Positions 28,654 to 36,704 of a stretch of DNA of 53,806 bases are shown one piece after another. Each line of letters starts with the position of its first letter. The first letter of the stretch is position 1. Where the stretch lies: positions 1 through 53,806 of the forward strand of contig NZ_PVWJ01000017.1 of the NCBI RefSeq assembly GCF_003003775.1. The letters are read 5' to 3'. Below the pieces are notes generated by a model. The model saw only the letters and a program-made list of their open reading frames with translations, had not been told where the DNA came from and did not search any database. The DNA is from Merismopedia glauca CCAP 1448/3. Lineage in GTDB: Bacteria; Cyanobacteriota; Cyanobacteriia; Cyanobacteriales; CCAP-1448. Made by a program: the position numbers and the translations under genes.

Positions 28654-28863
28654 CTATTCCAAATCTTCTTCAGTAAGTTCAGCGTCTTTCATGATGCTTC
28701 TCAAAGTCCCTTTCGGCAAATCCCGATTGCTGTGAACCGGAATGGAGAGGATAACCTCAACATTCTCTTTTGCATAAATGTGATGGCTACCAGTAATTCG
28801 TTTTAGCTCCCAGCCATACCGTTCCACAATCTTGCAAAGTGCCTTACCAGAAAGGGCTTTCAT
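28654..28863 (-). CDS. hicA: HicA-type mRNA interferase toxin
   Basis: A 69-residue double-stranded-RNA-binding-like toxin. It has CKIVERYGWELKRITGSHHIYAK, in which the His of GSHH is the catalytic residue of HicA, followed by IPVHSNRDLPKGTLRSIMKDA, the second family block. It overlaps the antitoxin gene by four bases. Antitoxin precedes toxin, the order often seen in cyanobacteria and the reverse of the classical E. coli hicAB. Confidence 0.9.
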   Translation of the reverse strand: MKALSGKALCKIVERYGWELKRITGSHHIYAKENVEVILSIPVHSNRDLPKGTLRSIMKDAELTEEDLE

Positions 28864-29060
28864 AAAGATAGCTCAACAAATTGTTTCTCTGGTTCAAGCT
28901 CTTGTCGTTCACTGGCAACATCCAACCAACCTTGAACAGCATCTTGCAGCATCTCTAACAGATGATCGTAGCTGTCCCCCCAAGTATGGCATCCTGGTAG
29001 AGCAGGTACAGAACCACACCAAACGTCGTCCTCCTGCCAAATAATGGCTTTGATTTTCAT
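28860..29060 (-). CDS. hicB: HicB-type antitoxin
   Basis: A 66-residue protein with the HicB partial-RNase-H fold signature: IIWQEDDVWCGSVPALPGCHTWGDSYDHLLEMLQDAVQGWL. It lacks the C-terminal DNA-binding domain (HTH or RHH) of longer HicB proteins, so any autoregulation would depend on another protein or on the complex. It is the first gene of a two-gene unit with hicA. Confidence 0.88.
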   Translation of the reverse strand: MKIKAIIWQEDDVWCGSVPALPGCHTWGDSYDHLLEMLQDAVQGWLDVASERQELEPEKQFVELSL

Positions 29061-29115
29061 GATTGATGCTTAAAATATTGGGCTATCTACATTTTAGGAG
29101 ATCTGGTACATGTTT

Positions 29116-29901
29116 TCACATCATAGATCGCTGGGAGTTCTCCACAAACTGTTTTCTACATTCCTTACAGCGATAGCATTGCTTTCCCCTGCGATACCCG
29201 TTTTTAGATAATTGCTCCGATTGACAATGAGGACATTTCATTACTTTCATTACATTTCCCAATCGAGCATCTCCCACATGGGGTTCTAAATACGACACTA
29301 GCAAGTCCTCAATTTGCCCACTTAGTTGCTGGCGATGTTGCAGATTGGAAGTGCGAAGTGCCGATAACATGACAGCATTGATGCTATGAACGCAAACTTC
29401 TGCTAACAGGCTGCTATGTGCCTGACTCAAAGCTGGATTGCGCTCTTTTAAGATACTTGCCAAAAAGTTAATCGCTTCTTGCGTCATGCTTTCATCAATC
29501 GATTGAAACATCTCGCGCGCCGTATAAAACTGCACGAATATCACCCGCGAGACTGGATGCTCGAATAATTCTGCCACAGCAGAGGCGATCGCGTTTATCA
29601 TTTGCCGAAGCGGTAACTGAACAATTTCTGGAGTGTTCGTCTCCGCCCAAAATGCCTTAACCCGCTCTACATGGCGTAACTCCATTGCCTGAAAAATAGC
29701 TGCTTTATCGGGAAAAAACTGATAAAGAGAGCCAATAGCCGTTCCGGCTTTCGCTGCAATCTTATGGGTGCTAGCTGCTTCATAACCCACCTCGTCAAAC
29801 ACTGCTGCTGCTGCATCCAAGATTTTGTCTACCCGTTCTCTACCTCTTTGCTGTTTGGGTTGACGGCGCAGACCGCTTGACGAATGCGAATGTTTTGTCA
29901 T
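29116..29901 (-). CDS. TetR-family regulator with a transposase zinc-ribbon tail
   Basis: A 261-residue protein. The N-terminal TetR HTH runs about residues 24-70 (KILDAAAAVFDEVGYEAAS, THKIAAKAGTAIGSLYQFF), followed by a helical ligand domain to about 215. The final 41 residues are foreign in style: MKCPHCQSEQLSKNGYRR, then four-Cys zinc-ribbon spacing as in IS1-type InsA proteins. The gene is divergent from the Rieske oxygenase with 57 bases between them, so it probably regulates that gene; an 8-bp palindrome TTCTAGAA lies at 29903. The tail probably came from a mobile element inserted at the original 3' end. Confidence 0.8.
   Translation of the reverse strand: MTKHSHSSSGLRRQPKQQRGRERVDKILDAAAAVFDEVGYEAASTHKIAAKAGTAIGSLYQFFPDKAAIFQAMELRHVERVKAFWAETNTPEIVQLPLRQMINAIASAVAELFEHPVSRVIFVQFYTAREMFQSIDESMTQEAINFLASILKERNPALSQAHSSLLAEVCVHSINAVMLSALRTSNLQHRQQLSGQIEDLLVSYLEPHVGDARLGNVMKVMKCPHCQSEQLSKNGYRRGKQCYRCKECRKQFVENSQRSMM
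29119..29241 (-). mobile_element. Transposase remnant: IS1/InsA-like zinc-ribbon coding segment
   Basis: This 123-base stretch encodes a CPHC...CYRCKEC zinc ribbon like the N-terminus of IS1-type and related cyanobacterial transposases. It begins with its own Met codon but continues the TetR frame. It ends after about 41 codons at TGA, whereas a full transposase would continue. No inverted terminal repeats were recognised around it. It is most likely the residue of a deleted element. Confidence 0.55.
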
Positions 29902-29958
29902 ATTCTAGAAACGCGACGAATCTCTCACAATTTTATCTTTTTTAGAGTGGAGAACATT

Positions 29959-30951
29959 ATGAAATCCATGCTTCTCGGCGCGCCCTGGTTGCTGGCACAT
30001 AAGTCGATGCTCAAAGTTAACCAACCCCAGAAAATATCTTTGTACGGTGCTGACTATGTGATGTGGAAAGATGCTGCTGGAGTTATCCATAGCCTACCCA
30101 ACGCCTGTCCCCATATGGGTGCGATGCTCTCGGAAGGATGGTGCGAAACCGAAAGCGATGGTACTAGCGCTGTAGTTTGCCCGTTTCATGCTTTGAAGTT
30201 TGATGCCCAAGGTTGCACTGTTTTACCAGGATCTAGCCAGAAAACCTTACCTCAACTCAAACCCCTAGAGCTAATTATTCAAGGAGATTTTATCTGGTCT
30301 TACGGCGGATGCGAGCCAAAAGTCCCCATTCCCACCGTACTCAACGATATCGCCCAAAATTACTACTTTGTCGGGCATACAGCCGATTGCAGCATCGAGA
30401 CAGATTTGCTAAGTATGCTGCTGAATATGCACGACTACAATCACCAAAACGGCACTCACCGAGACTTATTTCGGATTACTGAAGTGGAATTCCATCAATT
30501 TATCGATGACGGGCATCAGTCTCATGCGTTCTATGATATGCCCACAGCCCCTTACAGCTTGGCAGAAAAGCTGAGGAAACCAGATTTGATGCTGCTGCCT
30601 CACAATATTAAAGCGCATTTGGAAAATCACTTCCCATCGCTGGTGATTTTTCATGGAGAAATGCCGTTGGGTAAAGCAGTGCAGTGTCATCTATTCGTCC
30701 CAGAAGCTGAGAATCGGACGCGGACTTACATTTTGCTATTCGGGCAAGCTAAGCATCCTATCTTTAAGCTGTTAGGTAACGTATATCTCAACTTTGGTCA
30801 GGTCGTAGTAGACCAAGATGCTGATATTCTGGGGAAAATTTATCCAGATACCCCTCAAAAAATTAAGCTCAACAATGAAGTGGGGATGGATTGGGTACGG
30901 CGCAATTTTGAAAGCTTCCCTAATGTAGTTTCACCTAACCTGTCAAAGTGA
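29959..30951 (+). CDS. Rieske non-haem iron oxygenase, large-subunit type
   Basis: A 330-residue protein starting at ATG 29959 with GTGGAGAA just upstream; the frame extends to 29884 but that overlaps the regulator. The Rieske cluster is formed by CPHMGA and CPFHALKF (Cys-x-His and Cys-x-x-His). The mononuclear iron site is likely in NMHDYNHQNGTH (Asp, His, His). The family hydroxylates aromatics, steroids or pigment-like molecules using a separate reductase, which is not encoded nearby. The divergent TetR gene suggests substrate-induced expression. Confidence 0.8.
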   Translation: MKSMLLGAPWLLAHKSMLKVNQPQKISLYGADYVMWKDAAGVIHSLPNACPHMGAMLSEGWCETESDGTSAVVCPFHALKFDAQGCTVLPGSSQKTLPQLKPLELIIQGDFIWSYGGCEPKVPIPTVLNDIAQNYYFVGHTADCSIETDLLSMLLNMHDYNHQNGTHRDLFRITEVEFHQFIDDGHQSHAFYDMPTAPYSLAEKLRKPDLMLLPHNIKAHLENHFPSLVIFHGEMPLGKAVQCHLFVPEAENRTRTYILLFGQAKHPIFKLLGNVYLNFGQVVVDQDADILGKIYPDTPQKIKLNNEVGMDWVRRNFESFPNVVSPNLSK

Positions 30952-30978
30952 ATTTCGGATAGACGATCGCAATTCATT

Positions 30979-31827
30979 CTAATAACCTGCTACATGACCA
31001 ATTTCATCCGGTTTGAGATTTTCATGGATGACGACACCATCTTTAAACCAGACAATGCGCTTAGTTAATCTGGCGACATCTGGCTCGTGAGTGACCATGA
31101 CGATGGTAATTCCAGTATCATTAAGTTCTTGAAAGATTTTCAAAACTTCCTGAGTTGTGTGAGAATCTAAAGCACCAGTTGGTTCATCTGCTAGAAGTAG
31201 TACCGGACGATTGACTATAGCTCTAGCAATTGCGACCCTTTGCTGTTGTCCTCCCGAAAGCTGGTTGGGTTTATTGGAGAGGCGTTGTTCTAAACCCACT
31301 TTAATCAATGCTTCCATAGCGCGATCGCGTCTTTCGGCATTAGACACGCTAGCATATACCATCGGTAGCATCACGTTGTCTAAAGCCGTCAGTTGAGGTA
31401 ACAGATGAAATTGTTGAAACACAAATCCTAACTTCCGATTGCGGATATGAGCTAGTTCTGCATCTTCGAGTTCGGAAACGTCAACGTTATCTAAATAATA
31501 TTTACCAGATGTCGGTCGATCCAAACAGCCAATAATATTCATCGCTGTTGATTTTCCAGAACCAGAAGCCCCCATAATTGAGCAATACTCGCCCGCTTTT
31601 ACCGTTAAACTAACACCACCCAAGGCTTGAACTAGAGTTTCTCCAATTCCATAAATTTTGGAGATATTTTCTAGCCGAACGATCGCGTAGCCGCCAAGGA
31701 GTGGCATTGTGCTGGTAGGAGTTTCAGCAGCTAGGGGATTTTGCTCTAAAGGTGCTTCTATCTGTTGACTAGATAATGTGTCGCTATTCACAGATGCTTT
31801 AATCTTCGACTTGAGGTTTAAACTCAA
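30979..31827 (-). CDS. MacB/LolD-type ABC transporter ATPase (orphan)
   Basis: A 282-residue ATPase with Walker [11 protein letters not shown]-loop [11 protein letters not shown], signature [14 protein letters not shown], Walker [13 protein letters not shown] and switch His in VTHEPD. This combination marks the MacB/LolD/DevA group that powers lipoprotein, peptide or glycolipid export. The first 40 residues are a non-homologous polar extension, so the Met at residue 41 (base 31707) is an alternative start. No permease or membrane-fusion partner is adjacent. Confidence 0.88.
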   Translation of the reverse strand: MSLNLKSKIKASVNSDTLSSQQIEAPLEQNPLAAETPTSTMPLLGGYAIVRLENISKIYGIGETLVQALGGVSLTVKAGEYCSIMGASGSGKSTAMNIIGCLDRPTSGKYYLDNVDVSELEDAELAHIRNRKLGFVFQQFHLLPQLTALDNVMLPMVYASVSNAERRDRAMEALIKVGLEQRLSNKPNQLSGGQQQRVAIARAIVNRPVLLLADEPTGALDSHTTQEVLKIFQELNDTGITIVMVTHEPDVARLTKRIVWFKDGVVIHENLKPDEIGHVAGY

Positions 31828-32187
31828 TTATAAGATTTTCGTAGAAGTAAATTGAACTTGGGTGAAGAGGCAAGAGCTATTAATACTATATTTTTCGCTG
31901 AAAGTTGGCAATTATTTTTGATAAATTCTCTCCCAAGATTAGGATAAATAGAATCATCTTTTTACTTAATTAAAGTGATGAAATTAATTCGATCATCTCG
32001 ATAAATTTCCCTGAAATTGAGGTTACAAGCGATAAACTAGATAGTTAATCTCAAATATATTTATTAAAATATCGTTTATTAATCAGCCGATCCATAAATA
32101 CTTATATGAAAGTAGTTTCAAAATTCAAAGATGTTTGATACAATGTCATCAAACATTGATTCAAATTTTTTCTAATAACAAAAAAAT
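31828..32187. other. AT-rich intergenic region with hairpin and promoter-like element
   Basis: A 360-base gene-free stretch between the divergent ABC ATPase and the small membrane-peptide gene. A perfect inverted repeat, ATGTTTGAT / ATCAAACAT with an 8-base loop, lies at 32131-32156, and a -10-like TACAAT (32139-32144) falls within its loop. No clear -35 was seen. The placement suggests an operator over the promoter of the 32188 gene. Confidence 0.35.
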
Positions 32188-32310
32188 ATGGATGTCAAGT
32201 TAATTTTAGTAATCTTAACAGTGGTCTTTACAGTTTCAACTCTGTTCTTTGGTACTAAAAACGGGTTTTATGATTCCGATAACTATCATGGTAACGGTTC
32301 TGCCCACTAA
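32188..32310 (+). CDS. Small single-pass membrane peptide, 40 residues
   Basis: Translation of ATG 32188 to TAA 32310 gives one clean transmembrane segment (LILVILTVVFTVSTLFF) and a polar, aromatic C-terminus FYDSDNYHGNGSAH. The pattern is that of small subunits of photosynthetic or NDH-type complexes, but I do not recognise this one. It stands alone between two larger genes. The A-rich stretch upstream has no strong Shine-Dalgarno, as is common in cyanobacteria. Confidence 0.5.
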   Translation: MDVKLILVILTVVFTVSTLFFGTKNGFYDSDNYHGNGSAH

Positions 32311-32428
32311 AACTTGGGTCAATCGTTAGACCGAAATTATGGTTGATAGTTAAATCTCAAACCTTTGCGTCACTTACCCATAGCCGTCAGGCGGTGGTGG
32401 CGCGATCGCTCCTCAACTGCCAAATCTC

Positions 32429-34051
32429 ATGAGTCAGCATCAATTTGGCACACCTTTTAAAACCAAAGAAGAGATAGCGTGTTTTTTCTACGGGGTAGGT
32501 CACGCTGGTGAAGGTATATGTCTAGTAGTGCAGATGGGCAAATATAGAATTATGCTCGACTGTGGCTTAACAGATATTTCTCCTTTACTAGCCAGCGATG
32601 AACCTCCAGCCGATTTAGTGTTATGCTCTCACGCTCATTCAGATCACGTTCAGGGCTTACTTTCACTGCATCGAGCTTTCCCAAAATTACCGATTTATGC
32701 CAGTGATGTCACCACTCAGCTACTCCCTTTAAACTGGCTCTCTACCCCTGTAGAGCAGATGACCCAATTTTGTCATGCATTGCCGTGGCGATCGCCTGTA
32801 GAGTTTCAAGATGGCTTGTGTGCTGAATTATTCTCCGCCGGACATCTACCAGGTGCTGCGGCGATTCTGCTAACTTACACAAATAATAATAGAACCTATT
32901 CCCTACTCTACACAGGGGACTTTTTCTTATCTAATTCTCGCCTAGTCGAAGGGTTGCATATAGATCCCTTAAGGGGTTTACAGCCAGACGTTCTCATTAT
33001 TGAAGGCACTTACGGCACTTCCCGTCATCCCCATCGTCGGCAGCAAGAAAATCAGTTGATGGAGCGGATTAATCGAGCCATAGAGCAAGGTTCCTCTGTA
33101 ATTTTACCAGTGCCTGCGATCGGTTTGGGTCAAGAACTCTTGATGCTCTTGCGGAGCCATCACCTCTTTACTGGTAGAAACCTAGATATTTGGGTAGAAG
33201 GAACAGTAGCTCTAGGTTGTGATGCCTATTTAGATATTCTCCCTAGTTTTCCCGCCTCAGTTCAGAATTTTGCCCGTCATCAATCTTTATTTTGGGATGA
33301 ACGCATCCGTCCCCGTTTGCGCCGTCTGACTCCCAATAAATTTCCTGAAATTGGAGAATTTCCGGCGATTATCATCAGCGATTACCCACCAGACCTGAGT
33401 CAATACCCAAAATTAAATAAAGATGCTTGTGTAGTCTTATTACCCCAAGAGATGGAAACTGCTCTCACAGCTAAGCTGACTCAGAATCTCCATGTGGAAA
33501 CATATCTGTTAGCAGAACACTCTGATGGCATTGGAACTACTCAACTAATCCATAATATCCGTCCTAAACACGCTATTTTTATTCATGGCTCTCCCACATA
33601 TTTAGCCGATTTAACTGGTTTAGAAGAATTACAAAATCGCTACCACTTGCATTTACCTTCTGTGGGTACTCTAGTGGAACTTCCCATTGGTGAAACATTC
33701 GTTCAACCAGCACCTCCAACAGAAGCTAACTATGAAGGGGAACTAACTGAATTAGACACCTTAGTCACCATCAACCTTCCTAATGTCATTAGTGGCGATC
33801 CTCGGTGGCAAAAGTTTGCTGATACTGGTTTAGTTGAAGCCAGATGGCAAGGGGAAGAACTAGTATTAAGGGGATTATCTCAAAGAGAGTTATTGAATCA
33901 AGAGCAGGTTAGAGTAGCTCCTGACGTACAATGCTGCGGTAACTGTTTGCATATGCGAGGACAACGCTGCTGGAATCCTAATTCGGTTTTATATGGCTTT
34001 AAGGTGACACCAGACGGAAATTGTCCTGTGTTTGAACAGTTTCATCGATAG
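32429..34051 (+). CDS. Beta-CASP metallo-beta-lactamase-fold hydrolase (RNA-processing type)
   Basis: A 540-residue protein. The MBL core has SHAHSDHVQG (zinc ligands, about 67-76), AGHLPGAAAILLTY and LYTGDFF. The beta-CASP part has IEGTYGTSRHPHRRQQE, SVILPVPAIGLGQELLMLL and AIFIHGS. This arrangement is that of CPSF-like nucleases, which cut RNA. The C-terminal 40 residues form a small Cys-rich domain (CCGNCLHMRGQRCWNP, CPVF) that may bind zinc or an Fe-S cluster. The RNA target is unknown. Confidence 0.8.
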   Translation: MSQHQFGTPFKTKEEIACFFYGVGHAGEGICLVVQMGKYRIMLDCGLTDISPLLASDEPPADLVLCSHAHSDHVQGLLSLHRAFPKLPIYASDVTTQLLPLNWLSTPVEQMTQFCHALPWRSPVEFQDGLCAELFSAGHLPGAAAILLTYTNNNRTYSLLYTGDFFLSNSRLVEGLHIDPLRGLQPDVLIIEGTYGTSRHPHRRQQENQLMERINRAIEQGSSVILPVPAIGLGQELLMLLRSHHLFTGRNLDIWVEGTVALGCDAYLDILPSFPASVQNFARHQSLFWDERIRPRLRRLTPNKFPEIGEFPAIIISDYPPDLSQYPKLNKDACVVLLPQEMETALTAKLTQNLHVETYLLAEHSDGIGTTQLIHNIRPKHAIFIHGSPTYLADLTGLEELQNRYHLHLPSVGTLVELPIGETFVQPAPPTEANYEGELTELDTLVTINLPNVISGDPRWQKFADTGLVEARWQGEELVLRGLSQRELLNQEQVRVAPDVQCCGNCLHMRGQRCWNPNSVLYGFKVTPDGNCPVFEQFHR

Positions 34052-34097
34052 ATGCGTCAAAAGTAGATATCTGAGATGTTTTTTAGAGGTTAGGTCT

Positions 34098-34670
34098 ATG
34101 TTTATTGACTATATTACCCTAATGCTAATTAATATGGCAGCAGGTTTAGTTATCTTAGCTGGATTTGTCTATCAAGGCTGGAATAGCCCTGAATCTAAGC
34201 GCTGGATTCCTGGTTTTGGAATAACTGGCGCTGTAGCTCTAGCTACAGGATTACACGTTGTTTTTACTTGGCCGCTCACAGGAGTATTCAATATTGCTTA
34301 TGGAGAAACGACCGTATTATTCGGCATTTTGTTTCTGGCTACAGCAATAGCTTTGGCTCAAGGATGGGATTTAAAAGCGATCGCCATTTATGCTTTTTTT
34401 GCTGGTGTAGTGGCAATTGTCGTCGGCTTACGGATTATTAACTTGGGATTGACGAAACAACCTCTTATTTCTGGGATTGGCTTTCTATTGACTGGTTTAG
34501 CTGGTATCTGTGCTTTACCATCTTTATACTTGCCCAACAATCGTAATTGGCGTTTAATCGGAGTAGTAGTTCTATCAGTCGCTGCTTTAATTTGGGCACA
34601 GACAGGATATTTGTCCTATTGGAGTCATCTGGAAACCTTCAATAAATGGGTTCCAATGCCCATGCGATAG
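34098..34670 (+). CDS. Polytopic membrane protein, DUF981-like
   Basis: A 190-residue membrane protein with about six transmembrane segments. I choose ATG 34098 because AGAGGTTAGG precedes it; the upstream ATG at 34032 overlaps the beta-CASP gene. The motif FNIAYGETTVLFGILFLATAIAL resembles DUF981 proteins. No transport or catalytic motif is recognised. It follows the beta-CASP gene by 46 bases and may be cotranscribed. Confidence 0.65.
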   Translation: MFIDYITLMLINMAAGLVILAGFVYQGWNSPESKRWIPGFGITGAVALATGLHVVFTWPLTGVFNIAYGETTVLFGILFLATAIALAQGWDLKAIAIYAFFAGVVAIVVGLRIINLGLTKQPLISGIGFLLTGLAGICALPSLYLPNNRNWRLIGVVVLSVAALIWAQTGYLSYWSHLETFNKWVPMPMR

Positions 34671-34869
34671 GAATTTGACATCTGGTTGGGCGTGTAAGTC
34701 GAAAAGTTTGGACATACAACTACGAATTTGGTTAGCTGTGACGCGATCTCTCACCTTTCCTAAAATCCGAGTTTTATCAGCAGCATTTCCGTTAAAAATG
34801 TTAATTCCTGAATTGACCGGGGTAATATAAGTTCATCTCTGAGATTTATTGGTCGAGAACTGTCTAAAT

Positions 34870-36090
34870 ATGAGCTATTGCCTCAAACCAGATTGCCAAA
34901 AACCGCAAAACCCATCTGGCACTTCATTTTGTCTTGATTGCGGCTCAAAACTGTTGCTGAGATCGCGTTATCGAGCCTTAAAAGTAATTGGACAAGGTGG
35001 CTTTGGCAAAACCTTCTTAGCAGTAGATGAAGACAAACCGTCTAAACCGCATTGCGTCATTAAACAATTTTACCCTCAAGCCCAAGGGACTAACACCGCC
35101 CAGAAAGCAGCCGAACTATTTGAACAAGAAGCCATACGTCTAGATGATTTGGGTAAACATCCTCAGATACCCGAACTATTGGCACACTTTACCCAAGATA
35201 ATCGGCAGTATTTGATCCAAGAATATATTGAAGGGCAAAATCTAGCTCAAATTGTCGAAAAACAACTACATTTTAATGAGGCGCAAATATATCACCTTCT
35301 TAACAACTTATTGCCCGTTTTAGATTTTATTCATGCCAATAACGTTATTCATCGGGATATCAAACCTGAAAACCTTATTCAAACCAAAGAAGGAAAAATA
35401 GTTTTAGTAGATTTTGGTGCGGCTAAATATGCCACCGGAACTGCTTTGGCTAAAACGGGAACTGCCATTGGCACAATATTGTACATTGCTCCCGAACAGG
35501 CTAGAGGAAAAGCCATTTTTGCTAGCGATTTATATAGTTTAGGTGCGAGTTGTATTCACTTGCTAACTGGTATTTCACCTTTTGAACTATTTGATATTGG
35601 AGAAAATACTTGGGTGTGGCGGCACCGTTTAATTAATAATCCCATCGACGATGCTCTAGGAAGAGTTATTGACAAGTTAATCGAAAATGCTGTCAATTAT
35701 CGCTATCAATCTGCTAAAGATGCGATCGCCGATCTCAATCATACCGATCCTACAATTAGTTTTACCCCTTCTGCACTTCCTTTACAAAGTTTTGAATATG
35801 ATGTTGTTAGCCTAAGCATCACAGGTAGAATCATTGACCAAAAGCGTCACAAAGCCGAATTTTTTGCCGAAGATCTAGGATCGGGTATCGTTTTAGAGAT
35901 GGTTTTTGTCCCTGGCGGTACTTTGATGATGGGTTCGCCAGAAAGAGAGGAAGGACACGCAGACCATGAAAGACCGCAGCATAACGTCAATATAGCCCAA
36001 TACAGTTCAGATAAGCTTTTATTGTCTCTGGATGATGGGCTGAATGCCACATCTCTCGTTAGCCAAACTAACAACTTTTTCTTTAACTGA
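34870..36090 (+). CDS. Ser/Thr protein kinase with N-terminal zinc ribbon; C-terminal FGE domain cut off by an insertion
   Basis: I start at ATG 34870 (MSYCLKPDC), the usual start of this cyanobacterial kinase type; a TTG at 34849 is less likely. The protein has a zinc ribbon (CLKPDCQ ... FCLDCG), then a kinase domain with GQGGFGKTF (glycine loop), VIKQF (Lys), VIHRDIKPENLI (catalytic loop), VDFGAAK (DFG) and APEQARG, complete to about residue 280. An FGE/SUMF1-type domain begins at GGTLMMGSPEREEGHADHERPQHNVN. It then runs into the MITE at 35998 and stops within unrelated sequence. The kinase itself should still function. Confidence 0.8.
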   Translation: MSYCLKPDCQKPQNPSGTSFCLDCGSKLLLRSRYRALKVIGQGGFGKTFLAVDEDKPSKPHCVIKQFYPQAQGTNTAQKAAELFEQEAIRLDDLGKHPQIPELLAHFTQDNRQYLIQEYIEGQNLAQIVEKQLHFNEAQIYHLLNNLLPVLDFIHANNVIHRDIKPENLIQTKEGKIVLVDFGAAKYATGTALAKTGTAIGTILYIAPEQARGKAIFASDLYSLGASCIHLLTGISPFELFDIGENTWVWRHRLINNPIDDALGRVIDKLIENAVNYRYQSAKDAIADLNHTDPTISFTPSALPLQSFEYDVVSLSITGRIIDQKRHKAEFFAEDLGSGIVLEMVFVPGGTLMMGSPEREEGHADHERPQHNVNIAQYSSDKLLLSLDDGLNATSLVSQTNNFFFN

Positions 36091-36099
36091 ACCGTATTG
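35998..36099. mobile_element. 102-bp MITE with 13-bp terminal inverted repeats and 10-bp target duplication
   Basis: The ends CAATACAGTTCAG (35998-36010) and CTGAACCGTATTG (36087-36099) are inverted repeats matching at 12 of 13 positions. The flanks CAATATAGCC at 35988-35997 and 36100-36109 are identical 10-bp target duplications. Removing 112 bases exactly restores the FGE-domain reading frame (HNVNIAPFFMSK). It encodes no transposase, so it moves in trans. The 10-bp duplication fits an IS4/IS231-like donor, but this is inference. An internal hairpin GTTAG/CTAAC is present. Confidence 0.9.
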
Positions 36100-36694
36100 C
36101 AATATAGCCCCCTTTTTCATGAGTAAGTACCCCATTACCCAACGACAATGGGAAGTTTTGCTGGGCGATAATTCTTGCCGCTTTAAAGGTCACAATAGAC
36201 CTGTAGAAAAAGTTTCTTGGTACGATGCTGACGATTTTTGCCGGATTATTTCCCGTCAAACCCGAAGAAGTTACCGCCTACCTAGCGAAGCACAGTGGGA
36301 ATACGCCTGCCGTGCTGGGACAAAAACTCCCTTCTATTTTGGAGAGAGTATAACAACAGAAGTAGCGAACTTCAACGGCGAGAATTATGCCTTAGCGTCT
36401 AAAGGGATGAATCGCCACGAAACCACCCCTGTCGGCACTTTTCCTCCCAACACTTTTGGGGTGTACGATCTGCACGGCAATGTTTGGGAGTGGTGTGCTG
36501 ATGCTTGGCACGAAAATTACCAAGGTGCGCCTGCTGATGGTAGCATCTGGGAATCTGGACAACACGATGCACCCTACTTGTTACGCGGGGGTTCGTGGCA
36601 GGTAAATCCGAGAGATTGTCGCTGTGCGTTTCGCAGAAGACATAATCCCCGCGAAAAAAACGAAGATATTGGATTTAGAGTGGTTATTTCCTAA
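36044..36694 (+). pseudogene. 3' part of the kinase-FGE gene: formylglycine-generating-enzyme/SUMF1-like domain, detached by the MITE
   Basis: The frame opens at an ATG inside the MITE, so its first 23 codons are transposon-derived. From PFFMSKYPITQRQWEVLL it is a normal FGE-sulfatase domain: RPVEKVSWYDADDFC, YRLPSEAQWEYACRAGT, GVYDLHGNVWEWCADAW, LLRGGSWQV and CRCAFRRRHNPREKNEDIGFRV. The domain N-terminus remains in the upstream kinase frame, so this fragment alone probably does not fold. In intact cyanobacterial kinase-FGE proteins the domain is typically a non-catalytic sensor or partner module. Confidence 0.85.
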
Positions 36695-36704
36695 GAATTA
36701 GAGA

